Source: Actinomycetota bacterium
Lineage (GTDB): Bacteria; Actinomycetota; Actinomycetes; Streptosporangiales; Streptosporangiaceae
NCBI GenBank assembly: GCA_027314515.1
Contig: DAHVAR010000179.1
Coordinates: forward strand, 1 to 64,000
Length of the DNA: 64,000 nucleotides
Direction of reading: 5' to 3'
The notes under the pieces were generated by a model. That model worked only from the letters and a program-made list of their open reading frames with translations, ran no database searches and was not told where the DNA came from. The translations under genes and the position numbers were made by a program. Shown here in pieces: positions 8,494 to 17,107 of this stretch; within the stretch, counting starts at the first letter, position 1; the number at the start of each line of letters is the position of its first letter.

Positions 8494-9753
8494 TCAGCCG
8501 CCCGCGCCCCAGGCCGGCTTCACAGCGAGGATCGGTACCGGGTGACCCACGCCGGCCGGCAGGACGTCCTCGAGAGTGCCATGCTGCCACTGGAACACGA
8601 AGGGAGTGGCCGCGCTGTTCTCGCCGTCAGGCAGGAACTTGACCGGGCCCTGAACGCTCTGGAACATGGCACCGGAGTGCAGGTAGTGCTCCAGGGCGGA
8701 GTTGCTCGTGCTCTTGATGTGATCGACCGCCTGGGTGAGCACCTGGCCGGCGGAGAAGGCTTCGGCCACGTCGGCGCTGATGTTGTTAGCGGTACCGCCG
8801 AACATCTTGATGTAGAGCGACACCATGGCGGAGTTCTGGTAGTAGGTCGAGCCGGGGAACCAGGTGTTCGGCACCATGATGCCGCCGGTGTTGTTGGCGC
8901 CCACCGCCTTGACGAACGCCGTGCCCTGGTCCGGCCCGGACGCCTCGATCAGGACCTTCGGGCTGTACCTGTCCTGGATGAAGTCCTGGATGAACGCGTA
9001 GCCGTCGGGCGGCATCGTGCCGAGCACCACGACCGGGGCCTTCGACGCGGCGATCACGGATGCGATCGGCGTGTAGTCGGTGGTCTCCAGCGGGTACAGC
9101 TTGTAGACGACGCTGGTGAAGCCGTGCGCGCTCAGGTAGGCGCGCGCGCCGTCCAGCATCGGCTGCAGGAACGGGTCGGTCATCGAGGCGTACGCGACGT
9201 CCTCCGGCTTGTGCGTGGCTACCAGCCACTTGGCGAACGTGATCAACTGATACTTCGCCGAGGCGCTGACGTCGAAGACATTGTGCAGGCCCTGCTGGAA
9301 CACCGACGGGCCACCGCCGATGGCCTCGATCATCACGTAGCCGTACCGGTTCGCGATCACTGATGAGGGCTTGGTCAGCAGGGTGGAGTAAGGGCCGAGC
9401 ACGAAGTTGACGTGATTGACGGTGATGAGCTTCTGGTAGTTGGTGACGACCTGCGTCGGGCTCGACCCGTCCGACAGGAAGTCCATCTGGATCTTCCGGC
9501 CGAGGATGCCGCCGTGTGCGTTCTGGAAGGCCGCCCAGGTCTCATAACCCTGCTTAGTCGCCAGGCCGTCGCCGGAGAAGTCACCGGACAGCGAGACCGA
9601 GACGCCGATTGTGATCGGCCCGTGGGAGGTCCCGGAGGAGCTCGGGGACGACCCGCATGCCGCGGCCGCTAGCGCTAGCACTGCCGCTCCCGCGGTCCAC
9701 CAGCCGGCGCTGCGGCTTCTGCGTCCCGGGACATGCCTTCTATCGAGTTTCAT
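8494..9753 (-). CDS. ABC transporter substrate-binding lipoprotein, LivK-like (Peripla_BP_6)
   Basis: About 419 residues. A signal peptide with Arg-rich n-region and lipobox LAAAAC places the lipid-modified Cys near residue 33, followed by a Ser-rich linker and a type I periplasmic-binding fold (ITIGVSVSLSGDFSGDGLATKQGYETW; FVLGPYSTLLT). It would capture the substrate outside the membrane and feed LivHMGF. Two starts are possible: ATG at 9753 or TTG at 9762. The AGGAGG at 9767-9772 is 4 nt from TTG and 13 nt from ATG, so neither is ideal; I list the ATG. It is the first gene of the leftward operon. Confidence 0.9.
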   Translation of the reverse strand: MKLDRRHVPGRRSRSAGWWTAGAAVLALAAAACGSSPSSSGTSHGPITIGVSVSLSGDFSGDGLATKQGYETWAAFQNAHGGILGRKIQMDFLSDGSSPTQVVTNYQKLITVNHVNFVLGPYSTLLTKPSSVIANRYGYVMIEAIGGGPSVFQQGLHNVFDVSASAKYQLITFAKWLVATHKPEDVAYASMTDPFLQPMLDGARAYLSAHGFTSVVYKLYPLETTDYTPIASVIAASKAPVVVLGTMPPDGYAFIQDFIQDRYSPKVLIEASGPDQGTAFVKAVGANNTGGIMVPNTWFPGSTYYQNSAMVSLYIKMFGGTANNISADVAEAFSAGQVLTQAVDHIKSTSNSALEHYLHSGAMFQSVQGPVKFLPDGENSAATPFVFQWQHGTLEDVLPAGVGHPVPILAVKPAWGAGG

Positions 9754-9975
9754 GGCAAACAATCAACCTCCTGATTCGGGCGCCGGCCAGGCCGGCCGGC
9801 CGCCTTTTCGGCTCACCGGCCGGCACAGGTCATCTGCCGCGCAGGAGCCGTTTCCTCTCGCTGCCGGGCGCTGGCATAACTGGCCTGCCAGGGCCGCCAG
9901 CACACTGTTCGCCCCAGTCGGCGCCATTGCCGCTGGCCTCGCGAATGCCGTAATCGCTGTATGAAATGGATGTAA

Positions 9976-9989
9976 CACAAACGATTGCA
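9976..9989. promoter_or_regulatory. LacI-type operator (site 1)
   Basis: CACAAACGATTGCA matches the window-derived consensus TGCAAACGNTTGCA at all but the first two bases, centred on CG. It lies about 220 bp upstream of the livK-like start and probably controls the leftward transporter operon. Confidence 0.6.
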
Positions 9990-10139
9990 GTCATGCTACG
10001 GTCCGGGTATCAGGGTGTCAACGCTTCACCGTGCATGCCTGACAACGCCGGGCCTGCGGCTGGCGCGCGAGGGCCGGTTTAACGACCGCCGCGGCGAATG
10101 GCGGGCGTTCGCACGGGCCTGGCTCGCCTTACTGGCTAG

Positions 10140-10153
10140 TGCAAACATTTGCC
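10140..10153. promoter_or_regulatory. LacI-type operator (site 2)
   Basis: TGCAAACATTTGCC is an imperfect palindrome of the same class, 52 bp upstream of the CocE-family ATG at 10206. The track's TTG start at 10149 falls inside it, which argues against that start. Confidence 0.65.
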
Positions 10154-10205
10154 ATACTCCCGGCCGGAGCCGCCGGGAGCAGGCACCGGCGACAAGGAGC
10201 CCGGC

Positions 10206-11981
10206 ATGACGACAGGCGAAGCCGCGGGCCGGGCCGGCGCAGCCCGAACGACAGGCGAAGCCGCCGGCCGAACCGCGCTGCCCATGGTCGTGCAGCGGGA
10301 CCTGCCGGTCCCCATGGATGACGGCCTGATACTGCGAGCGGACGTGTTCCGGCCGCCGGGTACGGGCCCGTTCCCGGTGATCATGTCGCTCGGACCGTAC
10401 GGGAAGAGCCTGCCGTTCCAGTCCGACTGGTTCGCAAGCCGCTGGGAGCGGCTGCTGGCCGGCCATCCCGAGATCGCTGACGGGTCCAGCTGCGCGCAGA
10501 TGAACTGGGAGACGGTGGACCCGGAGCGGTGGATCCCGCTGGGCTACGCCGTGATCCGCGTCGACTCGCGCGGGGCTGGCCGCTCGCCAGGCATGCTCGA
10601 CCTGCTATCCCCGCGAGAGATCCGCGATTTCTACCTGGCCATCGAATGGGCCGGCGGGCTGCCGTGGAGCAACGGGCGGGTGGGCCTGTGCGGCATCTCC
10701 TATTACGCCATGAACCAGTGGCTGGTGGCCGCGCTGCGGCCGCCGCATCTGGCCGCCATCCTGCCCTGGGAGGGCGCCAGCGACCACTACCGGGACATGT
10801 CGCGCCACGGCGGGATCTTCAGCAACGGGTTCTTCGAGCGCTGGTATCCGCGCCAGGTGCTGCCGATGCAGCACGGCCTCGGCACCGCGGGCGCTCGCAG
10901 CCCCTGGGTCAGCGACGGACTGGCCAGCGGACCGCAGACGCTCCCGGACGCGCAGCTACGGGAGTTGCGCACCGACTACCTCGGCGGCCTTCGCTCGCAC
11001 TCGCTGGATGACGGCTGGCACGCCGAGCGCACCGCTGACCTCGGGCAGATCCAGGTGCCACTGCTGTCGGCGGCGAACTGGGGCGGCCTCGGCCTGCACA
11101 GCCGGGGCAACTTCGAGGGCTTCACGCGGGCGGGCTCGGCTGCCAAGTGGCTGGAAGTCCACACCGGCCGGCACGAGGAGCTCTTCTATACCGTGCACGG
11201 ACTGGACCTTCAGCGGCGGTTCTTCGACCGCTTCCTCAAGGGCGCGGACAACGGCTGGGACTCCGAGCCACCGGTGATGATCTCCGTCCGGCACGCGGAC
11301 GGCACCATCCACCGCCGCGGCGCGGACGCATGGCCGCTGCCCGGGACGCAGTGGACCCGCTGGCACCTGGACGCCGCCGCGGCAGCGCTGCTGACCTCGG
11401 CGGCGCCGCCCCGCGAGGCGGCCAGCGCCGCTTTCGACGGCCTCCGCGACGGAGTCACATTCAGCTCAGCCCCGTTGCCAGCCCCGCTCGAACTCACCGG
11501 ACCGCTCGTCGCCAACCTGCAGGTCAGCGCGGACGGCGACGACGCCGACCTGTTCCTGACCTTGCGGGCGTTCGGCCCCGACGGCGGCGAGGTGACCTTC
11601 CAGGGCGCGAACGACCCTCGCGCACCGCTGTCGCAGGGCTGGCTCCGGCTGTCCCACCGCGCTGTCGATCCGGCCCGGTCGCTGCCCTGGCGCCCCTGGC
11701 ACAGTCACATCCGGGCCGAGCCGGCCAGCCCTGGCCAGGTCTACCCGGCGGCCGTGGAGATGTGGCCGACGTGTGTCGTGCTGCCGGCCGGCTACCGGCT
11801 GGCGCTGACGGTGGCCGGCCGCGACTTTGCCCGGCCGGCCGGGCAGGACGGTTTCCACGGCTCCGGGCCGTTCGCGCATGATGACCCGGCAGACCGGCCG
11901 CCGTCGCGACGGGCCGTCGTCGCTCGCGTGCACACCGGCGGCCGCGCGCCGTCCGCCCTGCTGCTGCCCGTCATCAGGTAA
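10206..11981 (+). CDS. CocE/NonD family hydrolase (X-Pro dipeptidyl-peptidase S15 fold)
   Basis: A 591-residue serine hydrolase. The S15 alpha/beta core includes VDSRGAGRSPGML and the nucleophile elbow GLCGISYYAMNQW (Ser about 165). The helical cap follows (PWEGASDHYRDM), then a C-terminal jelly-roll domain (PLELTGPLVANLQVSADGDDADLF ... LPAGYRLALTVAGRDF). Family members cleave esters, amides or peptide bonds. The start is set at ATG 10206, preceded by AAGGAG; the upstream TTG lies in an operator. It is divergent from the ABC importer operon and has matching operators. Substrate unknown. Confidence 0.85.
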   Translation: MTTGEAAGRAGAARTTGEAAGRTALPMVVQRDLPVPMDDGLILRADVFRPPGTGPFPVIMSLGPYGKSLPFQSDWFASRWERLLAGHPEIADGSSCAQMNWETVDPERWIPLGYAVIRVDSRGAGRSPGMLDLLSPREIRDFYLAIEWAGGLPWSNGRVGLCGISYYAMNQWLVAALRPPHLAAILPWEGASDHYRDMSRHGGIFSNGFFERWYPRQVLPMQHGLGTAGARSPWVSDGLASGPQTLPDAQLRELRTDYLGGLRSHSLDDGWHAERTADLGQIQVPLLSAANWGGLGLHSRGNFEGFTRAGSAAKWLEVHTGRHEELFYTVHGLDLQRRFFDRFLKGADNGWDSEPPVMISVRHADGTIHRRGADAWPLPGTQWTRWHLDAAAAALLTSAAPPREAASAAFDGLRDGVTFSSAPLPAPLELTGPLVANLQVSADGDDADLFLTLRAFGPDGGEVTFQGANDPRAPLSQGWLRLSHRAVDPARSLPWRPWHSHIRAEPASPGQVYPAAVEMWPTCVVLPAGYRLALTVAGRDFARPAGQDGFHGSGPFAHDDPADRPPSRRAVVARVHTGGRAPSALLLPVIR

Positions 11982-12080
11982 CGGGCTCGCCTGCTGCCGG
12001 TCAGTCGGCTCACTGACTCGGGTCGGCGGGTCATCGGCTCACTGGCGCGGGCCGACTGGTCCCGGGCACCGCAGCCAGCG

Positions 12081-13010
12081 TCAGCCCCAGCCGTGCGGCT
12101 CGCTGTCCAGCAGGCCAAGGTCGGCCAGGCCACGGCGCAGCCGCCCGGTCGCCTCCTCGTCGAGGTCCAGCAACGGCAGCCGGACTCCGCCGGCGGGCCG
12201 GCCGAATATCGCCATTGCCGCCTTGACCGACGCCGGGTAGCCGGTCTCGCGGAGCAGGTGCCACAGCGCCGACGCCCGGTACTGCAGCGGCCGGGCGCGG
12301 TCCGTGGCGCCGTCGCGGCAGGCCTCATACAGGCTGGTCACCAGCCCCGGCGCGAGAACAGCCGAGGGCGAGAAGCAGCCTGCTCCGCCGACCGGCATGG
12401 AGGTGAGCAAGTACTCGATCCCGGTGAGCATGGCGAAGCCTGGCCGCAGCGCGCTGGTGCGTGCGCAAGCCTCCGTGAAGGACTGCATGTCATAGCTGGC
12501 ATCTTTTACCCCGGCGAAGTTGTCGCACCGGCCGATCAGCTCCGCCAGCAGGTCGGCGTCCAGTCCCACGCCGAGCCGGCTCGGGAAGTTGTAGGCGAGC
12601 ACGTCAACCGATACGGCCCTGGCGACCGCGGTGAAGTGAGCCAGCAGGGCCTTCCGCGGCGGCCGCCAGTGGTAGGGAGTGACGACCACGACAGCCGCGG
12701 CACCTGCCTTCTCGGCATGCTGGGCCAGCTCGATCACCTGGTCGGTGCCGGGCAGGCTGACGTGCGCGACGACGGGAACTCGCCCGCCCGCGGCACCGAC
12801 TGCCGTCTCGACCAGGCGCATGCGCTCGGCCATGCCCAGGTTGAGCGACTCGCCCGTGTGCATCGGCAGCGCCAGGCCGTGCACGCCGCGGGCGATGAGG
12901 AAGTCGCAGATCAGCTCGAGCGTGTCCAGGTCCAGGTCGCCGGCCTGGGTGAACGGGGTGACCGGGGCGCCGATGACGCCACCGATCCCGGCTGCCGGTG
13001 GTACGGGCAT
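12081..13010 (-). CDS. Dihydrodipicolinate synthase family protein (second DapA paralogue)
   Basis: A 309-residue class I aldolase-like TIM barrel. The Schiff-base Lys is in NFAGVKDASYDMQSF and the catalytic Tyr region is VVVTPYHWRPPRKAL. The N-terminus GVIGAPVTPFTQAGDLD has the usual TPF segment. It is the last gene of the ThDP enzyme, creatininase and alcohol dehydrogenase operon, 43 bp after the dehydrogenase. It shares the family fold but little detailed sequence with the DapA homologue at 1491. It probably acts on a 2-keto acid or a related intermediate. Confidence 0.85.
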   Translation of the reverse strand: MPVPPAAGIGGVIGAPVTPFTQAGDLDLDTLELICDFLIARGVHGLALPMHTGESLNLGMAERMRLVETAVGAAGGRVPVVAHVSLPGTDQVIELAQHAEKAGAAAVVVVTPYHWRPPRKALLAHFTAVARAVSVDVLAYNFPSRLGVGLDADLLAELIGRCDNFAGVKDASYDMQSFTEACARTSALRPGFAMLTGIEYLLTSMPVGGAGCFSPSAVLAPGLVTSLYEACRDGATDRARPLQYRASALWHLLRETGYPASVKAAMAIFGRPAGGVRLPLLDLDEEATGRLRRGLADLGLLDSEPHGWG

Positions 13011-13053
13011 GAATCTCTCCTTCGGGCCGACTCCAGACTGAGCGAAGGGCGTG

Positions 13054-14151
13054 TCAGCCTGACGCGCTCGCGGTGTCGGGCCGGGTCATGGTGATGATCG
13101 GCCGGATCGCCTCCCTGCCAGCCAGCGCCGCGAACGCGGCCGCGACGTCGGGCAGCGCGTACTGCTGTGCGGTGAGCGGTCCGGTCACGACCGCGCCAGC
13201 GGCCAGCAGCGAGATCATGGCCGGGTAGGCACTCGGGCTGGAGCGAACGCCAAGCACAGTCAGCTCGTCGAGCACCAGCGGATCGGCTGGCAGCTCGGCG
13301 CTCCGGCCGCCGGCCAGGCCGAGTACCGCGATCGTCCCGCCGCGCCGGGCCGCGCGCATGGCCTGCGCCAGCACCGCGGGATTGCCCGAGCAGTCGAAGA
13401 CGTAGTCCGCGCCGCGGCCGTCAGCCGCTGCGCGAACCGCGGCAACCGGATCGGCGGTGCTGTAATCGACAACTTCGGTGCTGCCCAGTTCGCGGGCGGT
13501 GACTAGCCGCTTGCCGCGGCCTACCGTGATCACCCTGGTTGCGCCGGCGGCTCGCGCCACCTGCAGCATCAGCAAGCCGAGCAGGCCAGGGCCGAACACG
13601 GCCACGCATGACCCGGCTTCCAGCCGGGCGCGCCTGGCCGCGTGCACGGTCAGCGCGCCCTGGTTGACGAGCGCCGCCGCCACGTCGCTCACCTGCGGCG
13701 GCACCGTGTGCAGGGCAACTGCCGGCCGGACCGCGTACTCGGCCAGCGCGCCGGGAGCGGTGTGGCCGTACAGCTTGAAACCTGGTTCGCGCACCCGCTC
13801 GCACAGGTTGTACCGGCCGGACCGGCACATCGGGCACATCCCGCAGCCGGTGTGGTTTTCGGCCACCACCCGATCGCCGAGAGCAAGGCCGCTGCGCTCG
13901 GTACCTGGGCCGAGCGCGGCCACCTCGCCGGACCACTCGTGCCCGATGATGAAAGGCAACGCGGGCGGCCAGGTCCCGCGGTAGTCTCCGGCCACGATCT
14001 TCAGGTCGGTGCCGCAGATCCCGCAGGCCAGCACCCGGCACAGGACCTCGCCGTGGCCGGGCTGCGGCACCGGCAGCCGCTCGACGGTCAGCCGGCCGAA
14101 ATCCCGCAGCACGGCCGCGTCCATCTCGGCCGGGACGCTGCCTGCGGTCAT
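13054..14151 (-). CDS. Zinc-dependent medium-chain alcohol dehydrogenase
   Basis: A 365-residue MDR protein. The catalytic zinc site is shown by CGICGTDLKIVAGDY and GHEWSGEVAALG, the structural zinc loop by GCGMCPMCRSGRYNLCE, and the NAD(P) Rossmann segment by VFGPGLLGLLMLQVARAAGA. It resembles sorbitol/threonine-dehydrogenase-type enzymes that oxidise secondary alcohols. Its start overlaps the creatininase-family stop by 4 bp, so the two are translationally coupled. The exact alcohol is unknown. Confidence 0.88.
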   Translation of the reverse strand: MTAGSVPAEMDAAVLRDFGRLTVERLPVPQPGHGEVLCRVLACGICGTDLKIVAGDYRGTWPPALPFIIGHEWSGEVAALGPGTERSGLALGDRVVAENHTGCGMCPMCRSGRYNLCERVREPGFKLYGHTAPGALAEYAVRPAVALHTVPPQVSDVAAALVNQGALTVHAARRARLEAGSCVAVFGPGLLGLLMLQVARAAGATRVITVGRGKRLVTARELGSTEVVDYSTADPVAAVRAAADGRGADYVFDCSGNPAVLAQAMRAARRGGTIAVLGLAGGRSAELPADPLVLDELTVLGVRSSPSAYPAMISLLAAGAVVTGPLTAQQYALPDVAAAFAALAGREAIRPIITMTRPDTASASG

Positions 14152-14999
14152 CGCTGCGACCCGGATCCGGCGGCGCTCAGCCCGTCGGCGGCAGGACTGT
14201 CCGGTGCCTCGGGCGACTCGACGGCCCCGTGCTGGCTGGCCCCGCCGAGCGCGGCCCAGATCTCGCTGGCCCGGCGCACCACGTGATCGGCCACCGCCTC
14301 CGCGATTTCCTCAGCTCGTGCCTCGTCGGCCAGCTCCGGCCGCCCGTACCAGCCGGTCGGCGCGATGTCATGGAAGTCCTGCAGCACCGGGTAGACGTCC
14401 GGCCGCCGGAACAAGCCGTGCGCGGTCTCGCCCGCGGCCAGGTTGCTGGCCTCGATCCGGCGGTCGAGCCGGACCAGGCCGGGCTCGTAGGCCAGCACCG
14501 CCGCCGTCTCCATCGACCCGGCGTGGGTGAACTCCATCTCCTCCGGATACATGCTGTGGGTGATCACGTGCGTCTCGGCGATCACGATCTGCACCCGGTG
14601 CCGCTGCTGCGCCTCGGCTGCCGCCAGCCGCAGCGTCGCCGAGTTACCCTCGTGCCAGTTCACCAGCACGATACGGGACACCCCGGCGTGGCTGAGCGCA
14701 GCGCAGACGTCGGCGACAACGGCCGACATCGTGGCTGGCGACAGCGACAGCGATCCTGGCCACGGCAGGTGATAGGGCGCCACGCCGACCGGACCGAGTG
14801 GCGCGACAACGGTGTCCAGCCGGAATGCCACCCGTTCGGCGATGGACTGCGCCGCGAAGGCATCGGTGCCGAGCGGCAGATGACCGCCGTGCTGTTCGAC
14901 GCTGCCAGCCGCGATGACCGCCGTGCCGGTCGCCGCCAGCATCCTGGCGGCCACCGGCTGCGAGAGCCGCTCGAGCTGGCGATCGGGGTGGCGCGGCAT
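14148..14999 (-). CDS. Creatininase family amidohydrolase
   Basis: A 283-residue protein with the creatininase fold. Metal ligands lie in the family motifs GSVEQHGGHLPLGTDAF (about residue 31) and LVNWHEGNSATL, with a downstream Glu in HAGSMETAAVLAYEP. Family members hydrolyse cyclic amides such as creatinine or act on formamide and riboflavin-type precursors. It lies 6 bp from the ThDP enzyme gene and overlaps the dehydrogenase gene. The operon suggests a ring-opening or deamidating step in catabolism. The track's 1072-residue ORF on the other strand is a shadow of this gene and the next. Confidence 0.87.
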   Translation of the reverse strand: MPRHPDRQLERLSQPVAARMLAATGTAVIAAGSVEQHGGHLPLGTDAFAAQSIAERVAFRLDTVVAPLGPVGVAPYHLPWPGSLSLSPATMSAVVADVCAALSHAGVSRIVLVNWHEGNSATLRLAAAEAQQRHRVQIVIAETHVITHSMYPEEMEFTHAGSMETAAVLAYEPGLVRLDRRIEASNLAAGETAHGLFRRPDVYPVLQDFHDIAPTGWYGRPELADEARAEEIAEAVADHVVRRASEIWAALGGASQHGAVESPEAPDSPAADGLSAAGSGSQR

Positions 15000-15005
15000 G
15001 GGCTG

Positions 15006-16925
15006 TCAGCCTCCGTATCCCGCGGTAGCGCCCTGCGCGACCGCCTTGCGGTGAGCGCCAATCGGCGTTTCCCAAGCTTCGGTGACGACGTCGACCAGCG
15101 CCGGGCCGTCGCTGCGCAGCGCGGACGCCAGCGCCGCGGCCAGCCCGGCGGGCTCGGTGACGCGCTCGGCCCGCAGCCCGAAGCCACGGGCGACCTCGGC
15201 ATAGGCGATGTCGGCGAAGTCGTCGTCTTCGTAGCCGCGGCCGAAGGTGATCCGCCGGTACCAGCGGATCCAGCCGAGCGAGCGGTTGTTCAGCACGACG
15301 ATGGAAACGGGCAGTCCGAGCTCGGTCAGTGTGGCCAGCTCGCCGACTGCGTAGCCAAGCGCGCCATCGCCGGTCAGCACCACCGTGCGGCCGGCCGGCC
15401 CGTCCGTCGCCGCGGCGGCAGTGGCAGCGCCGATCGCGGCCGGCACAGCGTAGCCAAGCCCCGCCAGCCCGCGCGGGCTCACGACCTGGCGCCCCGGCAT
15501 CCGCTGCTCGAAGTAGACGCCGCCCCAGCCGCTGGCCAGGCTGGCGTCACAGATGAGCCGGTCGGCTGGCCCGAGGGCCTGCTCCAGCGCGGCGAGCACG
15601 CGCTGCGGCGCGATGGGCACGGCGTCGCTGGCCCGCTCCCGGTCACGCGCCGCCCGCCAGTCTGCCGCGAGTTCCGCCAGCCGGGCCCGCCACTGGCCGC
15701 GGTCCGGTTCGCTCTCGCCGCGGTCCGGTTCGCCCTCGGCGCGGCCGCCAGCCGTGGCCGCGCCACCGGTCTCCGCGCCACCGGTCTCCGCGCCGTTACC
15801 GAGTTCGGCCAGCAGGGCCTCCAGGCCCGCCCGCGCGTCGGCGAGCAGCCCGGCGGTGAGGCCGAACGCCCTGCCCAGCTCTGCCGGGTCGATGTCAAGC
15901 TGAACCACATCCTGGCCGGGCCGCGGAAGCGCCCATCCGTACGTGGCGCCGCCGCTGGCCTTGGCCCCGGCGAGCAGCACGACGTCGGCTTCAGCGAGTG
16001 CGGCGGCGGCCGCGCTGCTGCCCATCGTGCCGGTCACGCCGACACTCAGTGGATGGTCCTCAGCGATCGCTCCCTTGCCGGTCAGCGTCGTCCCGACGGC
16101 TGCCGACAGGCGCTGCGCCAGTGCCGTGACCGCCGGACCGGCGCCCGAGTGCATGACTCCGCCGCCGGCCAGCAGGAATGGGCGGGCAGCACGACGGAGC
16201 ACGTGCGCCGCGGCGACGACGTCGGCAGGCTCGGGCGGCGGGCGGAACGCCGGGTAGGCGCCGAACCGGAGCGAGCCCGCCTGCGGTACCGCCGGCGCAG
16301 CCGGACCGTCAAGCACGTCCTGCGGCAGCAGCAGCGCGACCGGGCCCGGGCGGCCGCTTGTCGCGGTCCTGAATGCCTGCCGGACAAGACCGGGCATCGA
16401 GGCCGCGTCCGGGATGGCGGCCAGCCATTTGGTTACCGGTGCCAGCAGCGCTGCCTGGTCGAGCGCCTGCGACGCGGCACCCCGGTACCGGTGTGCCGCC
16501 ATCCGTGTGGGCAGATCGCTGACCAGAGCAATGACCGGGACCGACGCGCCCAGCGCTTCGCCGAGCCCGGAGGGCAGCTTGGCCGCGCCCGGCCCGACCG
16601 TCGCATCGCAGATGCCGGCCCGCCCGGTCACCCGCGCGTAACCGTCGGCCGCGTAGGCGGCCGACCGCTCATCCCGCGTCAGCACGTGCACGATGGCCGG
16701 CTCCCGGTCCAGGATCGCGTCGTACAGCGCCAGCGTCTGCCCGCCGGGAACGCCGAAAACGTGCCGGACACCGTGCTCGGCCAGCAGGCTCACCAGGAGC
16801 GCCCCGCCGTGGCTGGCGGGCCCCTGCCCGCTGTCACCTGGCGCCGGCGCCCGGCCCGCTACCGCGATCCGGGTGCCTTGCCCGCCTGGGTGCGGATCCA
16901 CGCCGACGACCGGCCTTTCCGGCAT
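15006..16925 (-). CDS. Thiamine-diphosphate-dependent enzyme, acetolactate-synthase-like
   Basis: A 639-residue three-domain ThDP enzyme. The N-terminal PYR domain has GVPGGQTLALYDAI and the conserved Glu in LTRDERSAAYAADGYAR. The central domain is Rossmann-like. The C-terminal PP domain has GDGALGYAVGELATL...LNNRSLGW (GDG-NN thiamine motif). It would carry out decarboxylation, carboligation or C-C hydrolysis of a 2-keto substrate. The track start at 17006 would place a LacI operator inside the coding region, so I use the ATG at 16925. A small linker region holds duplicated AETGG segments. It is first in the operon with creatininase, ADH and DapA homologues. It is not an obvious housekeeping IlvB, as no IlvN neighbour is present. 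Confidence 0.85.
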   Translation of the reverse strand: MPERPVVGVDPHPGGQGTRIAVAGRAPAPGDSGQGPASHGGALLVSLLAEHGVRHVFGVPGGQTLALYDAILDREPAIVHVLTRDERSAAYAADGYARVTGRAGICDATVGPGAAKLPSGLGEALGASVPVIALVSDLPTRMAAHRYRGAASQALDQAALLAPVTKWLAAIPDAASMPGLVRQAFRTATSGRPGPVALLLPQDVLDGPAAPAVPQAGSLRFGAYPAFRPPPEPADVVAAAHVLRRAARPFLLAGGGVMHSGAGPAVTALAQRLSAAVGTTLTGKGAIAEDHPLSVGVTGTMGSSAAAAALAEADVVLLAGAKASGGATYGWALPRPGQDVVQLDIDPAELGRAFGLTAGLLADARAGLEALLAELGNGAETGGAETGGAATAGGRAEGEPDRGESEPDRGQWRARLAELAADWRAARDRERASDAVPIAPQRVLAALEQALGPADRLICDASLASGWGGVYFEQRMPGRQVVSPRGLAGLGYAVPAAIGAATAAAATDGPAGRTVVLTGDGALGYAVGELATLTELGLPVSIVVLNNRSLGWIRWYRRITFGRGYEDDDFADIAYAEVARGFGLRAERVTEPAGLAAALASALRSDGPALVDVVTEAWETPIGAHRKAVAQGATAGYGG

Positions 16926-16960
16926 CCGACCTGCACGAGATGCCCGCAGAGGGTAGGAAG

Positions 16961-16974
16961 TGCAACCGTTTGCA
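16961..16974. promoter_or_regulatory. LacI-type operator (site 3)
   Basis: TGCAACCGTTTGCA is a near-perfect palindrome 36 bp upstream of the ThDP enzyme ATG, placed to block transcription of the four-gene leftward operon. It is the best symmetric example of the site family. Confidence 0.75.
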
Positions 16975-17107
16975 GAATGCTCGCGCACCCGCGCCTGGAT
17001 TGTCAAGGGCGGGCGCCCGGTCCAGTCCGCGGCCCGGCGTCAGGCGCTCCCGGCGTACCTCCGCGGCCCGGCGCCAGGCGCTTCCCCGGCGCCAGGAACT
17101 TCCGGCG

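Larger units (their letters stand above)
9763..10205. other. Divergent control region, livK-like gene / CocE gene
   Basis: This 443-bp gap between divergent genes has no convincing coding frame. It holds two LacI-type operators (9976-9989 and 10140-10153) and the Shine-Dalgarno sequences of both flanking genes. Both promoters must lie here, but I could not assign -35/-10 boxes with confidence. Confidence 0.7.
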
